Of a DNA stretch of 64,000 bases, positions 35,501 to 48,400 are shown piece by piece. The stretch lies in NCBI GenBank assembly GCA_024509875.1, contig JAMPIV010005826.1, positions 62,001 to 126,000 on the forward strand, given 5' to 3'. How positions within the stretch are numbered: the stretch's first letter is position 1; every line of letters begins with the position of its first letter. Made by a program: the position numbers and the translations under genes. The notes below the pieces were generated by a model that saw only the letters and a list, made by a program, of their open reading frames with translations, searched no databases and was not told the DNA's origin. Source of the stretch: Oreohelix idahoensis. Taxonomy: Eukaryota > Mollusca > Gastropoda > Stylommatophora > Oreohelicidae.

Positions 35501-36393
35501 GAAGACAGCTGATAGGATAGTCTGGCGCTCTCTCTTCCAAACCTCTACACCTCACGGTAGAAGGGGAACGACTAAGTAAGTAAGTAAGTAAGTAACTTCA
35601 GAGACATCCAGGAACTACACTGAGCCATATTACTTAAAGCTACACTTTTCTCAGTAGTTGTTGTAAGATGCCACAAGATACTGACTAGTAACCTTTAAGT
35701 ACATGCAGATGGTCTCAGCCTTTATTTCAATGTTTTACTAATCAATACAGGAAACTCTTAGCTGTTTATTTATTTATTTTTTTCTCCTTTACCTGTGTCT
35801 CACAAACTCCTTTACCTGTATCTCACAAACTCCTTTACCTGTGTCTCACAAACTCCTTTACCTGTGTCTCACAAACTCCATTTGCTAGTTCTGTCTAGTT
35901 TTTGTGTTCTCAAATTTTAATTTCGTGAAGAATGATGACATCATTAATCTTCAACATTCTGTGTTGTTCTCATTTCTGACTACTATTCTCTTCTAACCAA
36001 AAACAACTTGGTGGAGAACATCTCTGGAGGCCGAGATGCAAAGAATGAATCAGAGCTGGGGCACTGCCCGAAGGATGGCCGCTGACTGAGCAAAGTGAAA
36101 GCAGTTTATTGCTGCCCTACAAGACACCACCAGGCGTGATGGCCACTGACTGCTTTGACAGGATCAAAGAAAAAGAAGATTCTCTTCTCTGTACATTTTG
36201 GGGTCTTCGTAGATAAAAGAAAGTGAGCTAGTAATTTCAGATTCTTCTTGCCTTTCTCTGTCCTGTCTTATAAGAGGGACCTTGTGATACAGATGACAGG
36301 TTTGAATTTGATCAAGTTACTAGAACAGCCAGGCCCTAATTAAACTTTCCTTACATGGCTGATAGTTTACCAATTTCTTCAACACAACCCCCC

Positions 36394-36425
<32 letters not shown>

Positions 36426-39400
36426 TACATTTATATGAACATCTATATTCATTATAATTTTCCTCTGCACTCCAGAGCTATCACTGCAGCTGGTCTCCTT
36501 GAAGGAAGCCTGCATTATGCATTCACATGTTCTTGCAGAAATAGCCTCTATGGCAATTTGTTTTACATAGTGAGGTTGCTAGCCCCATGACCAACCTCAT
36601 ATTAGTAGCCTATTATGACACGCCTGAGGATACAGTAGTTCTATTCATTCTTTGTCTCTTAAGAGACCCCTGGAAACTACGCGGGGCAAACATCTATCTC
36701 ACAAAGTAACTTGCACTTCTTGTTTCAAAAAGTTCAAAAAACTGCTCATTTTTCTCTGTAGACAAACCTTCACTCTCATTCTTGTCAGGTTTATATGCAA
36801 CAACATTTTTGTGTTGTGGTTTAGGCTTAGAGAAGTGTGCAGCTCCTGGTTTCTTGGGTAGTCAAATGTAAACTAATCTTAGTGCGTCTTACGGCATTTC
36901 CCAGCTATCACATATTCTACTTCAAGCAATTCAGCAGACGTGATTAGTTACTGTGTATACAGCACTTGCTACTTTCATTTTTCATTATTAACATAAGTTC
37001 TTCTTCTTCTTTCGTTCGCTTGAACTATATTGTCTATATCTGCAATGTTGTTTCTTGTATAAACTTCACTGTCTTTTGTAGTTCATACAGAGGTCCATAT
37101 AGTTTTGCTTCCAGTGTTGTTTCTCTGGGCCAGTGGGTTTGCCTCAATATATCTTATTCGGGGCAATCTTGAAGTACGTGCTCTGCAGTCTGGGGTGCCT
37201 GTCCACATGTACACATGGCTGAATTGCCAATCTTGAATTTTGTATACATGTGGCTGCGGAGGCGGTTGTGTCCTGTTCTGTGGCGCAGAATGACTATTTG
37301 TTCTGGTCTGTTCATAGTTTGGTAGTCATCCTGCGTTGGTGTTGGTGGCTTTCTGATAGATTTGATCATCTTTTTCTTCTGATGGTATGTAACTGGTACA
37401 TCCGGTTGCTCGTCTGCAGCACCTTCTTTAGCCAGTCCGTCTGCTCTCTCATTTCCTGGTATTCCACAATGAGATGGTATCCACTGCATGGCAACCCTGC
37501 GCTGGTTGCACAGTTCAGAAAGTAGGGCTTGTATACCTGGCAATTTTCTGGACTGAAGTGCTTGGAGTGCTGATCTTGCATCTGTCAGGAATACCACAGG
37601 CTGTGGACCGAGATTGGCGTTCAGTAGTTTCTCAATTGCCACCTTGAGTGCCTGGACTTCTGCATCATAGTTGTTACAGAATTTCCCCGTTGGTACTCTG
37701 ACCGTATCCCTATTGTTGTTTGGGTATTCTATGTACACTCCTGTTCCTCCATTCTTTACTGCATTCTGTGCTGACCCATCCGTGTATACTCGGACCCAGA
37801 GGTCCTGTGGGTATTCTTCATCCAGGAAACTGAGAGTGACTGTCCTACGTTGCACGCTGTTCTGTTCATCCCTGTCAAATATTCCTTTCACTTTTGTGTG
37901 GATGTGTACTGGTAGTCCATGCTCCTCTCTCCAAGGGGTTTGTTCTGGCACAGACTTTAGGGGGCTGTTAACTTCAGGCAGGTCTGAGGTTTGTCTACGA
38001 AATCGTTTGGCCTGGTGGATAAAGCTGCTTCTTTTCAGTCGCCCCATTGCTAGGTTTTGGAATCTGTCCTTCATTGGATGGCTCGGCATACAGAGGAACT
38101 TTTCTGCCCGTGTTAGCACTTTCGTGTCTCTGCGTTCTCTCAGTGCTTGTATCCTCCCCATTTTCTCCATCTCCACTATAGGCATTGATTTCACTGCCCC
38201 CGTGATGACCCTAAGCGCCTGGTTTTGCACCTTATCTAGCTCTTGTAATGTGGTGTTTGATGCTGGACACCACGCAGCTGACCCATATTCCAGGTGTGGT
38301 CGTATGCCCTGCTGGTAAACTTTACTAAGTATTTTCCCGCTGGCTCCACATGTGGTTCCACTTAGTTTTCTCAGGATGGCTAACTTCCTCCTGGCCTTTG
38401 TTGCTGCCTTGTTGATGTGCTGCTTCCATGTCAGCCTATCATCGAATGTAACTCCGAGATAGGTGGGTTGTTTATCTTCTCTCAGGAGCTCTTCGTTTAT
38501 CTTGATGACACCAGCTTTTTGTTTGGGAGAGAGGGTGAAGAGCGTAGTGCTGCACTTGTCTGTGTTGATGCTGACACACCATCTATTTGCCCATGAGGTT
38601 AAGGCATCTATAGCTCTTTGTAGCAGTTTGGTGGCCACTGTTGCATGCTCTTCTGTGCACCATATTACCAGGTCATCAGCGTACATTGCCGCTTTCATTC
38701 CATGTGGTAGTTCAGCAACCAGGTCGTTGATGTAGACTAGGAAAAGTGTGGGGGACAGAACCCCTCCCTGAGGGACGCCATGACGCAGTAGAATTTTCTT
38801 ACTCTTGAGGCCATCTAGTTGTACTCGGGCTCTTCTGTTATGCAAGTATGCTTTCACCCATTTGTACATCTTACCATTCACTCTACAATTTCTCAGTTTC
38901 TTCAGAAGCCCTTCTTTCCAAACCTTGTCAAATGCTTTCCTTAGATCTATCCATGCTGCTAGTACCAGTTTCTTAACTTGGAACGCATCCTCAATCTCTT
39001 GGGAAAGGTAAGTTGCCTGATCTTCGGTGGAATAACACTGCCTAAAGCCCGCCTGCTGTGGTACAAGAAGGTTTTCACTTTCAAGGTACCACTGTGGTCT
39101 GAGGTTGATGATACGTTCCATTGTTTTACAGAGGCAGCTTGTAAGGCTGATTGGTCTGTAGCTGGAGGCAGTGGAACTGTCTTTTCCTGGTTTTAGGAGT
39201 GGTATCATGATTGCTTCCCTCCAGGTCTGTGGAACTCTGCCTGAGTTCCAACAGATATTGAAGATCTGCAGCAGCTTTGTTTTTGCTGCGGTTCCCAAGT
39301 TCTTAATCATTTCATTGGACACTCCATCAACTCCTGGCGACTTTCTCATTTTCAATTTGGACATTGCAAGCTCCAGTTCTCTGAATGTAATTGGTGCCTC

Positions 39401-42400
39401 CATAACTTCAGGTATGGTTCCATCTCGTCCTGCGTATTGTTGTTTCTCACGAGGCTCCTGTTGCTTCTCTGGGCTAACTTCGATGTTGTTGTCTTTAGCA
39501 AAGGAGTCTGCAAAGTGATCAGCTGCCTGTTTTCCCATGAGGATGTTTCCATCTTTGTACAGAGCAATCCTTGAGTTTCTCCCTGTACCTTCATCGTTAA
39601 GTTGTTTTACCAGCTTCCACAGTTTCCTTGTATCTCTTTCAAAGTTCAAGGACTCTGTTTTCTCCTTCCAGCTTCTTCGCCTGGCCTGCAACTTGGCCCT
39701 TTGAAATTTGGCCTTAGCTTGCTGGTAGTTATTGTGGTGTTCTTGGCATGGACTGGTCTCTGCCTGCTTTCGAGATGTTTCCACGTCGTTGTGCAGCTGC
39801 TCTAGTTCACTATTCTAATATGGTTTGTAGTGCTTACGAGCTCCTCTAGGTATTGTTTCACGAGCAGCCTGTAATATGCATCTGCTGAATTCATCGACTA
39901 GCTTATTGATGTCTTTGTCTACAGTCAGATCTCTAGCCAGTATACTAGTACGGTGCTGGTACATTGTCCAATCTGCCTTCTTGTAGTTCCACCTAGAGAG
40001 AGTGCTGCTCTCCTTGACAAGTTCATTTTCCACAATTAGGAAGACTGGCCGGTGGTCGCTGCCTCCAAGTTGTTTCCCTACAACGCGTGTGGTGTTCCAC
40101 TCCAGGCTGGGTGAGTGGAATGCCAGGTCTGGTGTAGAGGTGGTGTGCCATGATCTCGAGTAGAAAGTTGGTGGGTCGATTGGCTGGTTAATCAGGATAA
40201 GCCCATTGTCATCCTGCCAGTTTTCAAGCTCCTCACCTCTCCTGTCCATGTGATCATAGCCCCAGCTCTGTGAGTGGCTGTTGAAGTCTCCGCATACAAT
40301 CAGTCTTTCTTTTGCTGGGATTGTATCTAGTGCCAGTGGGCGGTCGCTCGGACAGTAGTAGTTGAGCAGGTGGAATTCTGAACTTTCTGTCCTGAGATGA
40401 AGCATCTGGTATTCCGCCCCCTCCATATATGTTTCAAGCTGACATGCACTGATGTTATTCCTCACGAGTGTCAGTATTCCACCCTTTCGCCTATCTATTC
40501 AGTCAGATCGGTAGCACTGGTAGCCTCTGATTTTGAAGGCTATGTCCTTGTTGAGGTGGGTTTCTTGCAAGCAACATACATTTACTTGCTCTTCATTCAA
40601 GATATTTTCGAGCTCTAATTTTTTGCTGTAGCCGTCTTTTTTACTATTGACGCCTTCAGCATTCCAGTGCATTATTTTAAATGGTCTTTTCTTTGCTTGG
40701 CCAGTAGCTCTATTCTCATGCCTCCTGGCTCCACGGGGCAATTGAGGACCCCCAGTAGTAGGGGTTGGGCCCTTCCGAGGCAGAGGGCCCGGCACTGCAC
40801 CTGCCTGGGTGTCCGTCACAGGGCGAGTGCCATAAGGTTTTGCAGATATAGGCATACTTCCATAGCGCATGTGCGTGGCATCCTGATTGCTGTGGTGCGC
40901 CTCTTGGCTGGTTGCCTCCATCTTCAGCACCTTGACTTGCTAGGGCAGACTGTGGTCTTGCTCGAGTGTAAGAGGGCCTGGCCAGTCTTGGTTTTTCAGC
41001 TGCTGATGGCTGTACTTGAGCCCCATCTCCACGTCAAGGAGCTGGCCTCGATGGGGATTAACATAAGTGATACAATTGCTATTTGTGATTCAAGCAGTAC
41101 ATCTGATTACATGAAGTACCTGCCATGCAGTGAAAAATATGCAATGTATGTGATATTGTGATAGCATTATGCACCACTTATCATACAAAGGATAAATGTG
41201 GTATCCGTGCCCTTGACTCAATCAAGAACTGCTTATTTGGGGCAATCAAGAAAACATGCACACCAGCATAGTCGATAGGTGCTAGAATTTGGTTGGCCTT
41301 GTCCTAAGAGGAGACCCAGACAACCACAATCAGAACTGCTATGTTATGGACCCCAGAAGGAAGGTGAAAGACAGGCCAACCAAAAACAACGTGGCAGAGA
41401 ACTGTGAAGGCAGAGATAAAAAAATATGAAACAGAGTCATTGCATCCCACAAAGGATGGCTACTGACAGACTCACTGCATCCCACAAAGGATGGCTACTG
41501 ACAGAGCAAAGTGGAGAGTTTGTTGTTGCCCTATAAGATGCCACTAGGTGTTGATGGTCACTGACTGCTTTGTCAGTCAGTGCTTTGTCAGTCAGTGGCC
41601 AAAGATCCATTAAGTAGTACCTTTTACATAGATTTAAGTCTATGTACATAATTACAATGTGTCTCAACAAACCTGTTTGTAACTCCCATACATGCAGAGA
41701 TGGAATTTTATTTTTCAGGAAAAAAGTGCTAAATGACAAATGAGCTTGAATATCAAATGTACACTTCACTAGTGTGGTAGTATTTGTGTGGAAGAAAAAA
41801 CTAAGAAGATCTCAGGCATGAAACTGCATGTGCCAATATTCCACTAGCAACAATACAGAATATCAGCCAGTCTGTTGCTCTTTATAACTTCTGCTGGTGG
41901 TGAACATTTTGAAAACATGTGAGACATGGTGAACATTTTGAAAACATGTGAGACAATGTCACAGTTCTGCCTCTATATTTAAGTTGCAAGAATGACATAC
42001 TCAATACTGTTACAAGTATTCAGACATTTTAGAGATGCCTTGATAAATAGAAATTTCCTTATGTAAGTTCAGTGTATTTTAGAACAGTGTAAGTTTTCTT
42101 ATGTAAGTTCTTAGTTACCTGGACCACTCCGGTACTAATGCCTATGGCCAGTACAGCCCCTTCCTGCACCCAGGACACTGAAGATATGTACTCAACAGGT
42201 GGGGACAACTCCATCAACTGTACTATGGTACCATTGTCTGCATTCCACAAGAACACAGCACTACCCAGAGCCACAGTCAGAATGTTGTTTTGAGACGACC
42301 AGTCAAGGAGGTTTAGATCTGATAAATAAATGTAGAGTAAGCAGGACAAAACATGGCTACTCAGTAGTGTAAGAAATAATGGATCACATTCCAAATGACC

Positions 42401-45400
42401 TTTGAAGCAATTTCTTTTGCCTGATGAGGTTGCTAGCCCACAACCTTCATCATCAATATTCTTTAGCTCCCCAAGAAGCATAGGTCTTCAACAAACACAT
42501 GCCAAGTCCTCCTGTCATGTGCCATAGGCTTAAGTTCTTTCCATTTTTCCTCATCATTTTTGATTTTGTCTCCAGTATTCTCCATGTGTTTCTTGCTCTA
42601 CCTCAGCCTCTTACCCTGGGTGTTCCAGAGCAAAGACTGCTTTGTAATGCTATCAACAGGTTTCTTCACTGTGTGCTCTAACCATCGCTATTATCTTCTT
42701 CTCATCTCTTGTTCCACTGGCATTTATCTGGTTCTTATCAGTTCCACGTTGGTGACCTTGTCATACCATTTTAATCCTTCTATTATATGCAAGCACCCAT
42801 TTATGAATGCCTGTAGCTTTCTGGTTGATGTTGTTTGCTATTCTCCATGTTTCAGAGCCATACAATTGGATTGACTTGACATCTGAGTAGAAGATTCTTA
42901 TTTTAGTGTTGGACGATTTCTCCTGATCTCCATATATTTCTCAATGCAATGGAAGCTCCTTTTGCTTTTTGTATTCTTATTTTGGTATTATTGTCTGTCC
43001 TTCCAACTTTGTCTATGTTGCTGCCACGATATATGTATGATTCTACATCTTGTAGTGGTGTTTCTTCAAGTTCAACCTTGTTATCATTTATTCTCATTAT
43101 CCTTGTCTTTTTCTTGTGTATTTTCAGACCCACTTGCTGTGACCTCTCATCGAGTATTTTCATTTTGTCTTGCATCCGATTACTGTTATGGGACAGAAGA
43201 GCCAAGTCATCGGAAAATCTAGATCATCAAGCTGTTTAGTCAGATTCCACTGAATTCAATTTCCGTTGTGTGTCATCTATGTTTTCATAACCCAATCTGT
43301 TGCTAGTAACAAAAAAAAAATAAATGGAGACAAGAGGAATCCCTGTCGCACTCCAGTCTTATCCCAAACGGTTCTGTAAGTTGTCCTTCATGGAAAACTC
43401 TCTGAAAGTCATGTTTTCATAAGCTCTCTTTTTTAAGTTAATGATCTTCAGGGGAACTCATTATGCCTCATCAATTTCCAAAGCGATTCTCTGTCTACAC
43501 TGTCAAATGCCTTTTCATAGTCCACAAATCCAGTGTAAAGAGGTAAGTTCCATTCTAGACTTTGTTCCACTATTATTCTCAATGTGGCTATCTGATATGT
43601 ACAGGATCTGTTTCCCCTAAAACCTGCTTTTTCATCTCTCAGCTGTCTGTCTATGGACTCTTTTGATCTCTCAAGGGTAATGCTGTTTGATATTTTTCCT
43701 GGCACTGATAGTAACATTACTCCTCCCTAATTTGTGCACTCTTGCAAATCTCCCTTCTGAGGCAAGCTTGATCAGACATCCTTCCTTCCATTCTGCTGGT
43801 ATTTCTTCTCTCTCCCAGACTTTACCAAGTAATATGTATAAAATCTCTGTAGTAGTGTCAGTATCTGCTTTGATGGTCTCCGCTGGAATGCCACCTGGAC
43901 CAGCCGCTTTTCCATGTCTTAGAAGCTTGGTTGCGCCTTATGACATGCCTGAGGGGGCATTTACTTATTTCTATTATTATTTATAATCTCCTTCAAGATC
44001 CCTGGAAACCACCAGGGTTACAAAAGGCCATACAGTACAATAAGTTATAGATGATGATAAAATAATAGAAGCCAGATCATAAGACAATTTGTAGCATAAT
44101 AACAAAATATAAGACTTTCTGTTAACTTACAATAATCATCTAACAGATCTGGAGCATCAAGCACCCTCTCTGGTTCCTTAGGAATGAATCTGGAAGTGGC
44201 AGATTGTTTGATAGATGACTTGCCACAACTGTACAGGACTTGCAGACTATTAATATCAGATCCTAGGATGAATGAGAAAAGGGTTGTTTTTAAAAACTGT
44301 GTGACCATGATTTGGTTTGGTTGTCAGTTTTGTTGTTTTCTGCCAATACATTAGTTTTCTTATCATGAAGTCAATTTTACTGTTTTGCATACTGATGCAA
44401 ATTTTCAGACCATGAAAAAATTAGTGATGCATAAACAAAATCCTTCAAAGTAAATATATGGACTGTGTCTGCTGACTTTGAAATATTTTGAAACTGTTTG
44501 TCCTTGTGACAAATGGCAACATACATGTCACTGTATCAAAATTCAGGTCATGTCTGTAATGTCAATTTGGTCAGCTTGATATCTTTCTTTAATCATGGTA
44601 CCCACAACATAAAACGAAACTTCAGGCAATCATAAATGCCAGCTGAGAAGAAGGTATAGTGCAATAAACATGGAAAGAGGAATTATCACTCCAATACTAA
44701 AACCTGGAAAAAAGACAGAACAAAAGCTGACAACTACTGACCCATCATTTCACTCAGCTGCACAGGTAAATTGATGAAAAGACTAGTCAATACGAGACTT
44801 AAGTGACACCTTGAAAGAAAGCAGTGGATTAAAACCAAACATGCTGGTGCTATACAACATAAGTCAACAAAGGTCCAAATAATACAAATCGCTGAGGAGA
44901 CTGATGATGTTTTCCAGGAAAAGAAATGTGCACTAGCAGCCAAGGTAAACATGAAGAAAGCATTTTAAAAAGTCTGGGGTAAAGTAAAAAGTACTGAAAT
45001 ATGAAGTCTGTGAGCAAATGCACAAATGGTTAAACAACTTCCTTCAGAGCAGGCATGCCAGAGTACAAATAAAAGAACATCTGAGCCACAGAATGAAATA
45101 AGAACAAGAATACCACAAAGCAGTGTGATATCGCATACACTGTTCATGGCCAACATGAATATATAGCACTAGAATATGGAATACCATCCTGGGCAACTGC
45201 TTCAAAATTCAACTTCAGAAGAACATTCATTCATCACCCTTCAGCTCTACAAGAAGCATAGGCCTTCAGCAAACCTACGTCAAGTCTTCCTGTCACGTGC
45301 CATCAGGTCAAGGTCTTTCCAAGTCTTCTTCATCCCCTTCATGTCTTTCTCCAGTTCTTTTCTCCATTGTTTCTTGGTCTCTCTCTACCTCTATTACCCC

Positions 45401-48400
45401 GGCTATTACCCCAGGGATTCCAGAACAAGAACTGCCTTGTAATGCTATCAACAAGTTTCCTCAATGTGTGTCCTATCATGGTAATGCTATCAACAAGTTT
45501 CCTCAATGTGTGTCCTATCATGGTAATGCTATCAACAAGTTTCCTCAATGTGTGTCCTATCATGGTAATGCTATCAACACGTTTCCTCAATGTGTGTCCT
45601 ATCATGGTAATGCTATCAACAAGTTTCCTCAATGTGTGTCCTATCATGGTAATGCTATCAACAAGTTTCCTCAATATGTGTCCTATCCATCTCCAAAATC
45701 ATTTTCAAGATTCCCAAAGTTGAGTGACAACATACCAGAAGTGATGAAAAAAAAAAAGGCTACCAGCCACTGAACATTTTTTAAACAGCTTCAAAGCTAA
45801 GGAATAACCACAAAAACCTTTGTGGAAAACAAGGATTATGATAATGAAAGGGAAGACTGTTTCTCAGATTCCCTATGAGTCATAACTGCCCCAAGGAACC
45901 ATAAAAATAATGGAAATGAGAAGGCAGACAGACTTGCTAAAGAAGGAGTAGGCAAAATTCAAACTGAAGACAGGGCAGGATATGACGAGATAAAAGCAAT
46001 AAATAAAAAATAACTTACAGAAACAATGGCACAGTAAATGCATAGAATCTGAAATAACAGAATCATCTTCTTACCAAGAAGAGATCAATTGACAATTTTC
46101 AGACTGTGAACCAGCCACTGTGCAGGACTGAAAATAGTGTTTGATAAATAAAGTAAAAATGAGGCAGAGACACACATGTCTGTGTGGGGAAGGTCAACAG
46201 TAGAACATGTCTTTCCGGATGCAAGGCTCCATGGGGGAAGCAGATTGACAGTATTCATTCATTCATAACCCTCCACTCCCAAAGGAGCATAGGCCTTCAA
46301 CAAACACATGCCAAGTCCTCTTGTCACGTGCCATCATCTCAAGTTCTTTCCACGTTCTCCTTATCATTTTCACCTCTGTTTCCAGCTCTCTTCTCCCTGT
46401 GTGCTTCTTGGTCTACCTCTGCTTCTCTTGCCCTGGGGATTCCAGAACAAGGACTGCCTTGTAATGCTATCAACAGGTTTCCTCAGTGTGTGTCCTATCC
46501 ATCGCCTTCTTCTCATCTCTTGTTTAATAAAGAAAACATATGAAGACATGACATGGCATGCAGAGTTCTTCATGAAGGACAGCTTACAGAACCGTTTGGG
46601 ATAAGAACAGGAGTGCGACAGGGATGCCTCTTGTCTCCATTTCTTTTCTTACTAGCAATAGACTGGGTTACGAGATTGACAGTATGGCCTTCACTAAACC
46701 AAGTGAGTGAGAAAATGTATGGTGATGAGAGAAGCCTGAGACAGACTGCTAACTGTACTAAATAATTAGATGTAGTTATGTAAGAGAGAACAAAGAAGAA
46801 GAATCATGATATCAATATGCATATCATCATCATTTTCCTTTGATCCCCTTGCAGGAAACCTGCATCAAGCATCTACATGCTCTTGCAGCAGTGGTCTTTG
46901 AGGCAATTGTTTTACATAATGAAGTAGTTAGCCCTGTTGCACAACCTAATATTAGCCACCTTGTATAACATGAATATGATATAGTGATGTAAAATATATA
47001 ATCTTAGTGTCAATCAGTTATGAAGTCACACTACATAGTGTCAATCAGTTATGAAGTCACACTACATAGTGTCAATCAGTTATGAAGTCACACTACATAG
47101 TGTCAACTGTTTATGTCTATAAGGTTGTAAACAACGATCTAGCATAACTTTCACTTACTATTTGCCTGGGGAGCTTTTGCTCTGAAGTTGAGTATTTTAC
47201 AATCTTTGACATCCATGGCATCCTTTAACTTGTCCTGATATTCTACATTGGAATTGGTTTCATCACTTGCTGGATTCCCATCTTCTCCTCCTCTTTTCAT
47301 CACTGCGTAATGACCAAACTCCATGTCTGTGGACGAGCGGCTTGGAATAAATCTAAATATAAGACAAAGATGTACAATTCAGAATCTTCTTCAAATCAAA
47401 TGTCATGGCAACCCTATTTTGCATGGCTCTGAAACATGGAGAACAAAAACAAAAGGACAAAACAGATTGTACAGACCCTTCATAAATGGGTGCTTGTTTA
47501 CAATAAAAAAAAGGTAAAGGTCGCCCCATAGCTGACTGTAGGGGAGTCAAGTGTTAGAGACTTCACTATACTAGCTCCAGCATCAACAGGTGGGGTAACC
47601 AGTTTCCTTCCTCGCTGCGTTTTCCTTCCCTAACTTAAAGGTACCCATTTACAGCTAGATAGACTGGAGCACGTAAGAACTGTGAATTGAACCTAGCACC
47701 TTTGCCGCGAGAGACCAGCTATCTAACCACTCGGTCTATCAGACGCTCTGGTATACGACAGAAGGATTAAAATGGTATGACAAGATCACCTGTGTGAAAC
47801 TGATGACAAGAACCATACAAGTGCCAGTGGAACAAGAGGATGCTGTCAGTGGACAGGTAAGACACTGAGGAAATCATCTGATGGCATGACAAGACATTCC
47901 TTGTTCTCTGGAACCCCCAGGGTAAGAGATGTAGAGGGGGACTGGGATGAAGATGGGAATCAGAGACAGAGGAAAGGACAAAAAATAGGCACAGTTAGAC
48001 CTTGAATGAATGGCAAAAGACCAGGAAGACTTGGCATAAATTTGTGGAAGGCATACAGAAGTGAAAATGATGAGGAAAACATGGAAAGAACTTGAGTGGA
48101 TGGCACGGGACAGGAGGACTTGGCATTTGTTTGTTGAAGGCCTATGCTCCTTGGGGAGCTAAAGGTCAGTGTCTGTCCCTAGTCATGGTGTGCTGTGGCA
48201 CAATAATTTGTTTTCAACATAAGGGTTACTTTCACAACTGGCTGGCAGAATTGTGGATTTTAAAGCTGCAACCAAGGTGGAGTGGGTTCATTTTCTACAT
48301 AAGACAACAGGAGGTGGCGACACTTGGAAGTCATGACTCGGGGGGCCCCCCCCCCCCCCCCCCCCCTTACAGTGTAAAGGAGAATAATGGGCCGAAACAC

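Larger units (their letters stand above)
44640..46235 (+). pseudogene. I-like LINE fragment, decayed and interrupted
   Basis: RT remnants ([33 protein letters not shown]) run from 44640 to 45180. RNase H and tail remnants ([31 protein letters not shown]) run from about 45840 to 46235. A LINE-B fragment with a tandem repeat lies between. Confidence 0.65.

Noticed and set aside
37250..39805. Several plus-strand ORFs
   Set aside because: They are antisense to the I-like LINE ORF2, whose motifs are clear on the minus strand.
45297..45773. Repeat-protein gene with 14-residue units
   Set aside because: It is a 42-bp minisatellite inside a LINE-B fragment; both strands stay open because 42 is a multiple of three.
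47159..47352. KEN box in CDC20 exon 3
   Set aside because: The expected position reads RGGEDGN; no KEN triplet is present in the exons seen.
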